Below are positions 26,892 to 36,470 of a stretch of DNA of 64,000 nt, one piece after another. Every line of letters begins with the position of its first letter. Positions within the stretch are counted from its first letter, which is position 1. The stretch covers positions 1 through 64,000 of the forward strand of contig JAILLP010000023.1 in NCBI GenBank assembly GCA_024693065.1, read 5' to 3'. Position numbers and translations under genes: made by a program. The notes under the pieces are model-generated. The model saw nothing but the letters and a program-made list of their open reading frames with translations. It had not been told where the DNA came from and made no database searches. Source of the stretch: Paludibacteraceae bacterium (GTDB lineage: Bacteria > Bacteroidota > Bacteroidia > Bacteroidales > Paludibacteraceae).

Positions 26892-28967
26892 ATGGCAAAA
26901 AAACTTCTTCTCTTTATCGGTCTGCTTTCCCTCTTCGTGTGGAATGTTGAGGCTCGGAAGCGAAGTCCGTTCCGGTTGGAGAATGATTCCATCCTGCATA
27001 TCTGCTCAAATGTTCAGGAGCGGTATTATGAAGACATGTGCATCTCTCTAGAAATTGGCATGCCATTTTATTACACATCAGTTATAATTGATGAAGGGGT
27101 GGATTCCGCATGGGTTTATATTCCCTATGGATATGGTTCTACACCTCTTCCCGTAAGGTTGTTGAGCATTCCCTCCTCTTTGAAGTTCTTTATTTGGGAT
27201 GGTCCTTCTATAAAGAAAGTACAGTTGAATCCTAAGAATCCATACCTGCGTTGGAAGAATGGCGCTTTGTATAGCCGAGACATGAAGAATCTTTATTTTG
27301 GGCATTTGGAAGAAAATGGTGATTCCGTCTTTCAAGTACCTGAGACGGTGGAGAATATATGGGGAATCCCTGATGGTCATTTCTCGAAAGTCATCATTCC
27401 TGAGCGTTGTAAGAAGACTCCTGGTTATATCGATTGTGACACATTGATTATTCATTCAACTCATTCCCTGGATTGTTTGGATGACCATGTGATGTCGAAG
27501 CTTTCCTATCTGTACTGTCTCTCCGATTCTGTTGTGGCGCATATTTTGATGGAGGATTTATGGAAAAGTATCAGATGGAAGTTTGGACGTGATATTGATA
27601 TAGGAAAGATCCATTGTCCCAATTATGATATACGCAAGCGGGATACAAGTTGGATGCGGGAGAGTTATCGCCTGACTTGTGTCATGGAGGATGGTGACAC
27701 ATTGGTGGGAGTTGATACGATTTCTTCGGGAAGGAGTATTCAGTCGGTGATGATAGAGGGTATAGCGGACGAAAATGTGCGGTTTTGTAGGTATAATGAT
27801 ACCTATCACTTTTATGTCACCACGTATGACACGTTGTATCGTCTGCCATTGGAGGTCTTTGTGAAACCAAAGGAGCGGAAGCCTGAACCGAAATGTAGTG
27901 ATTTCGGCGAGGTGCGTGATTCCGTCTTCATCATTCGTGAGGGGGTGGATTCTTTGCCCTATTTGAGCAACAGGCCATCTTCCTTCCGGAAGGTGATTAT
28001 CCCGAAGTCAATGCGTTATATGGAAGGAGGTATCACCTGTGATAGTGTATTTATCTATTCCGACTCGTTACATGGAGCGTATTATATCGATGCGGATTAT
28101 TATTATGTGGAGAATGAGCAGCTCTATTTGTCGATTAAGCGATGGCTTATGAAGGATCGATCGGCTGTGGTCTATTCCCCCAATTATGGTATCCGCAAAC
28201 GAGACCTGTCGTTGCAGAAGAATACGAATCCTCCGATTTGGAAGGATGAACTAGGTAATGTTATTGATTTATCGAACCTCCGTCCCACAAACTATTGCGG
28301 CAAATATTTGCAGCTGACGATTGAAGGTATCAACCCTCGGAATTTGAGTGTTTCTTATGAATGGAAGGGTTATAAACGTAAGATGGTGTATAGTTGGAAA
28401 AAAGACAAAGATGGTTCAAAAAAGTTATTCTGGAGGTTGCCTGCTGCTGCGTATGGCGATTTGGAGTTGGAGTATGCGGTCTGGACGTATGACACTTTGC
28501 TGACCCTTCCGCAAAAGACGCAAATCAGGTATGTGAAACAAGATGGCTCTCCTTGGGGGGACGATTTTGACTCGATGGGATCGTGCCTCTATTATGTGCC
28601 GAGGGGAGAAACCTGTGAATCCTTGATGAAGTCGGGGAAGAAAATTAAGTGTTGGAAATCTGGGGATACGATACCTCGGCGGTATTTGAAACGGTTGGCC
28701 TTGGGCGCTTTGTATAAGAATGGAGAGTGTGGATCTATGGGTGGCAAAATCAACTACCTTTTGGATTGGAAAGACAATCGGAATTATCTCTATAATAGTG
28801 GACCATATACTTTGCACTTAGAAGATTTGATTCCTAAAAACCCTTTTGTGCAGATTCCTCCCAACCACCCTAGGGAGGTGTGGATGTTGGATATACGTCA
28901 ACTCGCTGATAATTGTTTTTGTCTTTGTAGGACTTGGCTCCCCATGCACTTTTACGTAGGCAGGTGA
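26892..28967 (+). CDS. Secreted BspA/LRR_5-related tandem paralogue 1
   Basis: Signal peptide; LSIPSSLKFFIW...NPKNPYLRWKNGALYSRDMKNLYF; C-terminal MHFYVGR. Confidence 0.75.
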   Translation: MAKKLLLFIGLLSLFVWNVEARKRSPFRLENDSILHICSNVQERYYEDMCISLEIGMPFYYTSVIIDEGVDSAWVYIPYGYGSTPLPVRLLSIPSSLKFFIWDGPSIKKVQLNPKNPYLRWKNGALYSRDMKNLYFGHLEENGDSVFQVPETVENIWGIPDGHFSKVIIPERCKKTPGYIDCDTLIIHSTHSLDCLDDHVMSKLSYLYCLSDSVVAHILMEDLWKSIRWKFGRDIDIGKIHCPNYDIRKRDTSWMRESYRLTCVMEDGDTLVGVDTISSGRSIQSVMIEGIADENVRFCRYNDTYHFYVTTYDTLYRLPLEVFVKPKERKPEPKCSDFGEVRDSVFIIREGVDSLPYLSNRPSSFRKVIIPKSMRYMEGGITCDSVFIYSDSLHGAYYIDADYYYVENEQLYLSIKRWLMKDRSAVVYSPNYGIRKRDLSLQKNTNPPIWKDELGNVIDLSNLRPTNYCGKYLQLTIEGINPRNLSVSYEWKGYKRKMVYSWKKDKDGSKKLFWRLPAAAYGDLELEYAVWTYDTLLTLPQKTQIRYVKQDGSPWGDDFDSMGSCLYYVPRGETCESLMKSGKKIKCWKSGDTIPRRYLKRLALGALYKNGECGSMGGKINYLLDWKDNRNYLYNSGPYTLHLEDLIPKNPFVQIPPNHPREVWMLDIRQLADNCFCLCRTWLPMHFYVGR

Positions 28968-29003
28968 TGTGGGATTATAAAAATAGTAGAAATAATCAAT
29001 CAT

Positions 29004-31127
29004 ATGGCAAAAAAACTTCTTCTCGTTATCGGTCTGCTTTCCCTCTTCGTGTGGAATGTTGAGGCTCGGAAGCGAAGCCCGTTCCGTTTGGAGAATGATA
29101 CCATCCTGCATATCTGCTCCAACCTCTCGGAGATGGATTGTATGGCTTACGGTGCGAGTGATAGAATTGATCAAAGTGATTCTCCTTCTGATTATTTTAC
29201 TACTTATCCCTATTGGCGCATTAAGAACATAGTGATAGACGAAGGGGTTGACTCTGTTTACTTTGGCTTGTATCTTATTTCGGCAAAGAGGCTGAGTATC
29301 CCTTCTTCGTTGAAATACTTGTATTTTTCTCAGGAAGTGCCTCCCGGATTGGAAGAGGTACGGTTGAATGCCAAGAATCCCTATTATCGATGGGAGAATG
29401 GCACATTGTATAATTGCGATAAGACCCAGCTCTATTTTATGCTGCCAAGTGCGGTGGATTCCGTGTTGCAATTCCCTGAAACGGTGGAACATGTATGGAA
29501 TCTTCCTGAACGCTATTACCCGAAAGACACGCTTTACTTGAAAGACCTTCCATCGAGACATTGGGAAGGATATTTGGAGCGTTATCCGAAAGACATTCAT
29601 TACTCGAAAATTGTCTTCCCAAGGCATTGTAAGAAATATCCGGAGTATCTTCCTTCTTGCGATTCATTGATCATTCTGTCGGAACATTGTCCGGAATGGT
29701 TGGAAGAGGTCGCGGAAAATGTTTCCTACCTGTACTGCCATTCCGATTCTGTCTTATTACATATCTTGCAGGAGAATGCAGGGCGTAGTACCCATACCCA
29801 TAGTACTGAATGGAATTTTAGAGATAAAGGAAAGTTCCATAGCCCCAATTATGATATACGCAAGCGGGATACGAGTTGGATGCGGGAGAGTTATCGCCTG
29901 ATTTGCGTCACGGAGAATGGTGACACGCTAGTGGGTGTCGATTCGATTCCATCAAATTGGCGACGCTTGGGAATTGAGGGAATAGCGGACGAGAATGTGC
30001 GATTCGACAATCAGGATGGTCGCTATTGCTTCTATGTCGCAACGTATGACACATTATATCGCCTGCCGTTGGAAGTTTATAAAAAACCGACGGAGTCAGA
30101 ACTTGAACTTATTGAATATAAATCTAAACCGAAATGGAGTTTTTATGGCGAGGTGAGGGACTCCGTGTTCACTATCCGTGAGGGGGTGGATTCTTTGTTC
30201 CGTATGTGGTGGAACGATCTACCTCCCCTTCAAAAGGCAATCATCCCGAAGTCAATGCATTATATAGAAGATCATATCACCTGTGATAGTGTGTTTATCT
30301 ATTCCGACTCGTTGTGTGGCGGATTGGGTTATAATACGTGGTATTTTATCGATGCGGATTATTATTATGTGGAGAATGAGCAACTCTATTTGTCGCTTAG
30401 ACGTTGGCTTAAGAGGGAAAGACGATCGGCCGTGGCCTATTCACCTAATGCGGATATCCGCAAACGTGATATGACATTGCAACAGAACATGAATAAACCA
30501 GTTTGGAAGGATGGAAAGGGCAATGAACTAATGGATATGACTTGTTGCTCCGCAAAGCTCATGGCTGGGTTACATTTTGAAATAGAGGGAATTAATCCTC
30601 AGAATTTATGGGCGTTTTCACAGAGAAAGAATATAGAAAATGGTGGCATAATCTACGAAATGGAGTATTCGGTTTGGACCTATGACACATTGTTGCCTCT
30701 CCAGCAAAAGGACACGCTCAAATTGGTGAAGCGGGACGGAACACCTTGGACGGGAGGGTACAATCGGAAGGAGTGTGTGCTATATTATGTTCCTAAGGGG
30801 GAGTCTAGGCTTTCGTCGTTAGAATCAAGGGATTCTATTCGGGTATGGAGGTCGGGTGATACGATTCCTCGTCGGTATGCAAACCGTTTGGCGTTTGGAT
30901 TCATACTCACAAACGGGGAGTATGATCCTTCGCTTGTTATAAAGTGTGGAGTGATATACTTGGACAAACGGAATTATTTCGGGAATGGAGAGTTAATTAA
31001 AGTTGACGATGGAATCTGGGAATCTCCGAGGCAGTACAAGGAATTATGGTTGGAACATGTTCTGGAATATAGCCCTAATTGTATTCCCAAGGTGTATCCT
31101 CCTATGCATTTCTACGTAGGCAGATAG
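29004..31127 (+). CDS. Secreted BspA/LRR_5-related tandem paralogue 2
   Basis: Near-identical signal peptide to copy 1; LSIPSSLKYLYF...NAKNPYYRWENGTLYNCDKTQLYFMLPS; C-terminal MHFYVGR. Confidence 0.78.
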   Translation: MAKKLLLVIGLLSLFVWNVEARKRSPFRLENDTILHICSNLSEMDCMAYGASDRIDQSDSPSDYFTTYPYWRIKNIVIDEGVDSVYFGLYLISAKRLSIPSSLKYLYFSQEVPPGLEEVRLNAKNPYYRWENGTLYNCDKTQLYFMLPSAVDSVLQFPETVEHVWNLPERYYPKDTLYLKDLPSRHWEGYLERYPKDIHYSKIVFPRHCKKYPEYLPSCDSLIILSEHCPEWLEEVAENVSYLYCHSDSVLLHILQENAGRSTHTHSTEWNFRDKGKFHSPNYDIRKRDTSWMRESYRLICVTENGDTLVGVDSIPSNWRRLGIEGIADENVRFDNQDGRYCFYVATYDTLYRLPLEVYKKPTESELELIEYKSKPKWSFYGEVRDSVFTIREGVDSLFRMWWNDLPPLQKAIIPKSMHYIEDHITCDSVFIYSDSLCGGLGYNTWYFIDADYYYVENEQLYLSLRRWLKRERRSAVAYSPNADIRKRDMTLQQNMNKPVWKDGKGNELMDMTCCSAKLMAGLHFEIEGINPQNLWAFSQRKNIENGGIIYEMEYSVWTYDTLLPLQQKDTLKLVKRDGTPWTGGYNRKECVLYYVPKGESRLSSLESRDSIRVWRSGDTIPRRYANRLAFGFILTNGEYDPSLVIKCGVIYLDKRNYFGNGELIKVDDGIWESPRQYKELWLEHVLEYSPNCIPKVYPPMHFYVGR

Positions 31128-31156
31128 TGTTTCCCGTAGTTGATGTATTATGTTGA

Positions 31157-31187
31157 TTGGTCAATACCCTTAAATATTCTATATTTG
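31157..31187 (+). promoter_or_regulatory. Candidate promoter TTGG-N19-TATATTTG for paralogue 3
   Basis: TATATTTG -7 box; identical element order and spacing upstream of paralogue 4. Confidence 0.55.
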
Positions 31188-31217
31188 TGATAAAGTATAA
31201 TTCGTCATCGTATCGTT

Positions 31218-33344
31218 ATGAGGAAAACACTTTTTTATCTTTTCGTTGTAATTTCATTTCTTTCCTTTGGGTCTGCCGAGGCCAAACAGAAGCATCCTTT
31301 TAGGGTGGAGAATGATACCATCCTGCATATCTGTTCGAACCTTTCGGAGATGGATTGCTGGTCTTTCAGTGCGTATGTAAATAATATTGATGACTGTATT
31401 TATTTTATTTTTCCTTATTGGCACCTTAAGAACATAGTGATAGACGAAGGGGTTGATTCTGTATATCTTGACATGGATCTGATTTCAGCAAAGAGGTTGA
31501 GTATCCCTTCATCGCTGAAAACCTTGTACTTCCCAGTTGTGCCTCCTGGATTGAAAGAGGTGCGATTGAGTCTCAAGAACCCCTATATGCGATGGGAGAA
31601 TAACGCATTGTACAACCAAGATAAGACTTGTCTCTATTTTATTCTACCCAATGAGGGGGATTCGGTGTTGCAAATCCCCGAAACGGTGAAACAGGTGTGG
31701 AACCTTCCTACCATATATTATTCGAAAGACATTGATAACCTGAGAGACCTTCCCTCTAAATGTTGGGAGGATTTTCGGGAACGTTATCTGAAATACCTTC
31801 GATATTCGAAGATTGTTTTCCCAAAGCAATGTGAAAGATATCCGGAACATATTCCTTCTTGCGACTCATTAATCATCCAGTCGGAGCATTGCCCGAAATT
31901 GTCAGAATATGATGTGGAAAGATCCTCTTACCTGTATTGTCTTTCCGATTCTTTCGTGACGCATCTTTTTATGAATGATTCGTGGAATCGTATCAGGGGA
32001 TATAAAGATATTATTGATAGAGGAAAGATTTATTGTCCCAATTATGATGTACGTAAGCGAGATACGAGTTGGATGCGGGAGAGTTATCGCCTAACTTGCA
32101 TCCTGGATAATGGTGATACATTAGTGGGGGTCGATACCATTCCTTCGGGAAGGTACATTGAGTCGGCGAAAATAGAGGGAATAGCGGATGAGAACGTGGA
32201 ACGCAGGAAGGAGGATGATGTCTATCGGTTCTATATCCCTACGTATGACACGGTGTATCGCCTGCCGTTGGAGGTCTATGTAAAACAAAAAAAAACAAAG
32301 TCAGATCCAGAGTCGAAATGGAGTGATTACGGTGAGGTGAAAGACTCCGTGCTTACTATTCGTGAGGATGTGGATTCTTTGCCGAATCTGCATGGTTCCT
32401 TCCGTAAAGTGATCATCCCGAAGCGTACGTGTTATTTGGAATGCTCCATCAAATGTGATAGTGCGTTTATCTATTCTGATTCGTTGGAGACTTTGTCTCG
32501 TTATGGGTCGAATGAAATTGATGCGAATTATTATTACGTGGAGAATGAGGAGCCCTATTTGTCGCTTAGATGTAGCCTTATTGAGAGTAAATCGACCGAG
32601 GTCTATTGCCCTCATGCGGATATCAGCAAACGAAATATGGAGTGGCAACAGAACTTGAAACCTATATGGATGGACAGAAATGGCAAAGTAACGGATTTGA
32701 CCTATCACCCCTTGACCTACAGAACATACCTGAAGGTGGTAGTTGATGGAATGAGGTTCAATTATAATTTATATGTGTTTGATTGCCAAAGGGACCGTTA
32801 TTTGCGTGGAGGTGTTTCTCAGCATGAATTTATAAATGATGGCAAAACCGCTGATCTGGAGTATGCAGTTTGGACCTATGACACCTTGTTACCTATCCAG
32901 CACAAAGACACGGTCAGATTGGTGAAGCGGGATGGATCACCTTGGGGGGTAGGTTACGAAAGGAAAGAGTGTGTGCTCTATTATGTTCCAAAGGGCGAAA
33001 CAAGAGAGTCAATATTAGAATCAGGGAAGCAGCCACTTCTGATATGGAGGTCGGGCGATACGATTCCTCGACGATATCTAAAACGTTTGGCGTTCGGATT
33101 CATACTTGAAAACGAGGATTGCAATCTTTCGGGCTCAATGTACTATAAAGTTATATATTTGAACAAACGGAACTATCTCGACGTTTGTTATAAAGAAAAA
33201 TTTCTGGTTGTAAATAAAAAGGATGGACCCTATTCTGGAATCATGAAAATCCCGAATTGGTACAAGGAATTTTGGTTCTCTGACTTGCAGGAATTTTATC
33301 CAGATCGAGGGCATCTTCCTATGCATTTTTACATAGGCAAGTAG
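31218..33344 (+). CDS. Secreted BspA/LRR_5-related tandem paralogue 3
   Basis: MRKTLFYLFVVISFLSFGSAEA signal peptide; ENDTILHICSNLSEMD; C-terminal MHFYIGK. Confidence 0.78.
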   Translation: MRKTLFYLFVVISFLSFGSAEAKQKHPFRVENDTILHICSNLSEMDCWSFSAYVNNIDDCIYFIFPYWHLKNIVIDEGVDSVYLDMDLISAKRLSIPSSLKTLYFPVVPPGLKEVRLSLKNPYMRWENNALYNQDKTCLYFILPNEGDSVLQIPETVKQVWNLPTIYYSKDIDNLRDLPSKCWEDFRERYLKYLRYSKIVFPKQCERYPEHIPSCDSLIIQSEHCPKLSEYDVERSSYLYCLSDSFVTHLFMNDSWNRIRGYKDIIDRGKIYCPNYDVRKRDTSWMRESYRLTCILDNGDTLVGVDTIPSGRYIESAKIEGIADENVERRKEDDVYRFYIPTYDTVYRLPLEVYVKQKKTKSDPESKWSDYGEVKDSVLTIREDVDSLPNLHGSFRKVIIPKRTCYLECSIKCDSAFIYSDSLETLSRYGSNEIDANYYYVENEEPYLSLRCSLIESKSTEVYCPHADISKRNMEWQQNLKPIWMDRNGKVTDLTYHPLTYRTYLKVVVDGMRFNYNLYVFDCQRDRYLRGGVSQHEFINDGKTADLEYAVWTYDTLLPIQHKDTVRLVKRDGSPWGVGYERKECVLYYVPKGETRESILESGKQPLLIWRSGDTIPRRYLKRLAFGFILENEDCNLSGSMYYKVIYLNKRNYLDVCYKEKFLVVNKKDGPYSGIMKIPNWYKEFWFSDLQEFYPDRGHLPMHFYIGK

Positions 33345-33387
33345 GAATGTGATTTCCCGTTTTCGTGGAGAATCATTTTAATTTTAA

Positions 33388-33418
33388 TTGGGCAATAAAT
33401 TCAAATATTTTATATTTG
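33388..33418 (+). promoter_or_regulatory. Candidate promoter TTGG-N19-TATATTTG for paralogue 4
   Basis: Same spacing and motifs as upstream of paralogue 3. Overlaps the track's upstream start, so supports the start at 33448. Confidence 0.55.
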
Positions 33419-33447
33419 TAAAGAGTACAATTCGTCATCGTATCGTT

Positions 33448-35529
33448 ATGAGGAAAACACTTTTTTATCTTTTCGTTGTAATTTCATTTCTTTCCTTCGG
33501 GTCTGTTGAGGCTAAGCAGAAGAGTCTCTTTAGGGTGGAGAATGATACCATCCTGCATATCTGCTCCAACCTCTCGGAGATGGACAGTTGGACCTTCTAT
33601 GAGCGTGATGAAAGTGATTGTCCTTATGATTATTTTATTTCCCCCTTATGGCACTTTAAGAATATTGTGATAGACGAAGGGGTTGATTCTGTTCATCTTG
33701 GCTTGTGTCTTATTTCGGCAAGGGAGCTGAGTATCCCTTCTTCGTTGAAATACTTATATCTCCCGGAAGTGCCTCCTGGCTTGGAAGAGGTGCGGCTGAA
33801 TGCAAAGAATCCCTATTATCGATGGGAGGATGGCACATTGTACAATCGTGATAAGACCCAGCTCTATTTTATGCTGCCAAGTGCGGTGGATTCAGTGTTG
33901 CAAATCCCTGAAACGGTGGAACAGGTATGGACCATCCCTGATCGCTGTTACCAGAAAGGTCTCTCCTTTAGTAGAATTTGGGAAGGATATCCGGAGCGTT
34001 CTCCGGAAGACATTCATTACTCGAAAATTGTCTTCCCCAAGCATTGTAAGCGATATCCGGAATATCATCCTTCTTGCGATTCATTAATTCTCCTATCGGA
34101 TTCTGCCGTGGCACATAGTACAATGGAGGCTTTATGGGGACGGGAATGTACATATGATGAAAAGTTCAGTTGCCCTAATTCTAGGTTCCATTGCCCTAGT
34201 GGTTATGTTGATTGCCCCAATTATGATGTACGCAAGCGGGATACAAGTTGGATGAGGGAGAGCTATCGCCTGACTTGCGTCACGGATGATGGTGACACGT
34301 TGGTGGGTGTCGATACGATTCCTTCGGGAAGGAGTATTCAGTCGGTGAAGATAGCGGGTATAGCGGACGAGAATGTGCGATTCTGCGAGAAGAATGGTCG
34401 CTATCGCTTCTATGTCGCCACGTATGACACGTTGTATCAATTGCCATTGGAGGTCTATGAAAAAACAAATTTGCCAGAGCCAAAGCTAGAACCGACATGG
34501 AGTGAATTCGGTGAGGTGAAAGACTCTGTGCTTACTATTCGTGAGGATGTGGATTCTTTGCCAGATTTGCGTGGTTCCTTCCGTAAAGTGATTATTCCGA
34601 AGCGTACACATTATTTGGAAGGCTCCATAAAATGTGATAGTGCGTATCTCTATTGCGATTCGTTAAAGAGCAGGTATTATCATATTGGTGTGTGTAATCT
34701 AATCGATGCGCGTTATTATTACGTGGAGAATGAAGAACTCTATTTGTCGATTAAGCGTTGGCTTATGGAGAAAAAACAATCTGCTGTGGCTTATTGCCCT
34801 CATGCGGATGTGCGTAAACGCAATATGACGTTGCAACAGAACACGAATAAACCTGTTTGGAAGGACATGAAGGGCAATGTGATAAAGAATTTCACGTATA
34901 ATCGTCCAATAAGGTATGGTGCTTTGTTGCGGTTGGAAATAGAGGGAATGGACCCCAAGGATTTATGTGTATTAGATCGAAGGAAACGTTTTTTGAGAAA
35001 ATATGATGGATCTTTTGTGATAGAATTAGAATATGATGGCAGAAATGCCGAGTTGGAGTATGCGGTTTGGACCTATGACACATTATTACCTCTCCAGCAA
35101 AAGGACACGCTCATACCTGTGAAGCGCGACGGAACACCTTGGGGAAAAGGATACGACATAAAAGAGTGTGTGCTCTATTATGTCCCTAAGGGTATGACCA
35201 GGCATACCTTGTTAGAATCGAAGGATTCTATTATGATGTGGAGGTCGGGCGATACGATTCCTCGTCGGTATGCAAACCGTTTGGCATTTGGATTCATACT
35301 TAAGAATGGGGAGTATAATTCTTCGGGTACAATGGTGTTTGATGTCTTATGGCTGGACAAACGGAAGTATTTTAGGAAAGAATATTTAATTAGTAGTGAC
35401 AACCGTGAAAGTGGAATCTGGGGAATTCCGAAGCAGTGTAAGGAGTTTTGGGTGAGAGGTATTAAGGAATATTGGCCGGATTGTATTGCAAGGGGGTATT
35501 CTTCTATGCATTTTTACGTAGGCAAGTGA
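33448..35529 (+). CDS. Secreted BspA/LRR_5-related tandem paralogue 4
   Basis: MRKTLFYLFVVISFLSFGSVEA signal peptide (start shifted from 33388); ENDTILHICSNLSEMD; C-terminal MHFYVGK. Confidence 0.78.
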   Translation: MRKTLFYLFVVISFLSFGSVEAKQKSLFRVENDTILHICSNLSEMDSWTFYERDESDCPYDYFISPLWHFKNIVIDEGVDSVHLGLCLISARELSIPSSLKYLYLPEVPPGLEEVRLNAKNPYYRWEDGTLYNRDKTQLYFMLPSAVDSVLQIPETVEQVWTIPDRCYQKGLSFSRIWEGYPERSPEDIHYSKIVFPKHCKRYPEYHPSCDSLILLSDSAVAHSTMEALWGRECTYDEKFSCPNSRFHCPSGYVDCPNYDVRKRDTSWMRESYRLTCVTDDGDTLVGVDTIPSGRSIQSVKIAGIADENVRFCEKNGRYRFYVATYDTLYQLPLEVYEKTNLPEPKLEPTWSEFGEVKDSVLTIREDVDSLPDLRGSFRKVIIPKRTHYLEGSIKCDSAYLYCDSLKSRYYHIGVCNLIDARYYYVENEELYLSIKRWLMEKKQSAVAYCPHADVRKRNMTLQQNTNKPVWKDMKGNVIKNFTYNRPIRYGALLRLEIEGMDPKDLCVLDRRKRFLRKYDGSFVIELEYDGRNAELEYAVWTYDTLLPLQQKDTLIPVKRDGTPWGKGYDIKECVLYYVPKGMTRHTLLESKDSIMMWRSGDTIPRRYANRLAFGFILKNGEYNSSGTMVFDVLWLDKRKYFRKEYLISSDNRESGIWGIPKQCKEFWVRGIKEYWPDCIARGYSSMHFYVGK

Positions 35530-35647
35530 AACTGAAATGCGGCATGTTTTTGCATCCCGGGCACTTGGACTGCGCGGATTTATTCGCTAATTCGGTTTTT
35601 TGTCTTTCTTTTTTGTAATTTCGTGGTTGTAACGATAATTGGATGAT

Positions 35648-36331
35648 ATGAAGAAAGTGATCGCATTCCTGCGCACGTTGCGGGAGAATAACAATACGGA
35701 GTGGTTCCATGCCCATCGGAAGGAGTACGAGGAGGCGAAGGATTCCTTTAGCCAGTTCGCCCGTCGGCTGATAGAGGAGACGGGACGGTTCGACGAGAGC
35801 GTGGCGGGTCTGGAACTGAAGGACTGCACCTACCGCATTAACCGGGACATCCGCTTCTCGGCGGATAAATCGCCTTACAAAACGCATTTCGGGGTCTTCA
35901 TCGCCCCCGGTGGCAAGAAGTCGGGTAGGGCAGGTTATTATTTCCACCTCTCCGTGGGTGGTGACTCCTACCCGGACGCGAATATGGTGGCGATCGGACA
36001 TTACTACTACGACAAGAGGGTGGTGGAGATCGTGCGGGAAGACTTGATGGACGAGCCTGAGAAGTTCGCCTCTTTTGTGCGGACAGGCGAGAAGGATGGC
36101 TTCGGACTCGATTACGAGGGTTCGTTGAAGAAACTGCCGAAGGAGTTCTCCGAGTGTAAATACCCTGATTATGCTAGGCTGAAGGTCTATTGCTTGTCTA
36201 AATTCATGTCCGAGGAGGAGGTGTCGGACCAAGAGGAGCTCCTCCAACATGTGCTGACGCTCTTCCGCCGCAACAAACCCTTCGTGGAATACCTGAATCA
36301 GGTGATCGATTATGTGAGTGAGGAGGATTAA
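35648..36331 (+). CDS. DUF2461 (TIGR02453-type) family protein
   Basis: VIAFLRTLRENNNTEWFHAHRKEYEEAKDSF; YRINRDIRFSADKSPYKTHFGVFIAPGGKKSGRAGYYFHL. In-frame alternative start at 35639. Confidence 0.9.
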   Translation: MKKVIAFLRTLRENNNTEWFHAHRKEYEEAKDSFSQFARRLIEETGRFDESVAGLELKDCTYRINRDIRFSADKSPYKTHFGVFIAPGGKKSGRAGYYFHLSVGGDSYPDANMVAIGHYYYDKRVVEIVREDLMDEPEKFASFVRTGEKDGFGLDYEGSLKKLPKEFSECKYPDYARLKVYCLSKFMSEEEVSDQEELLQHVLTLFRRNKPFVEYLNQVIDYVSEED

Positions 36332-36354
36332 GACCTTGCGATGCGCTAAAAAAT

Positions 36355-36389
36355 ATGCCAGGACCGGTTATGGAAAACGATCCTGGCAT
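36355..36389 (+). terminator. Terminator-like hairpin after DUF2461 gene
   Basis: ATGCCAGGA...TCCTGGCAT 9-bp perfect stem. Confidence 0.55.
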
Positions 36390-36470
36390 TGAAAAATGGA
36401 AACGAATACAAACGCAAAACAATCAGTTAATCATCCAGTTACTCAATTATTTACTCATTTACTCAGTCAA

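Noticed and set aside
28818-29627. 269-aa minus-strand ORF
   Set aside because: Antisense across two array paralogues; shadow ORF.
35504-36250. 248-aa minus-strand ORF
   Set aside because: Antisense to the DUF2461 gene and overlaps the end of paralogue 4; no signal or domain.
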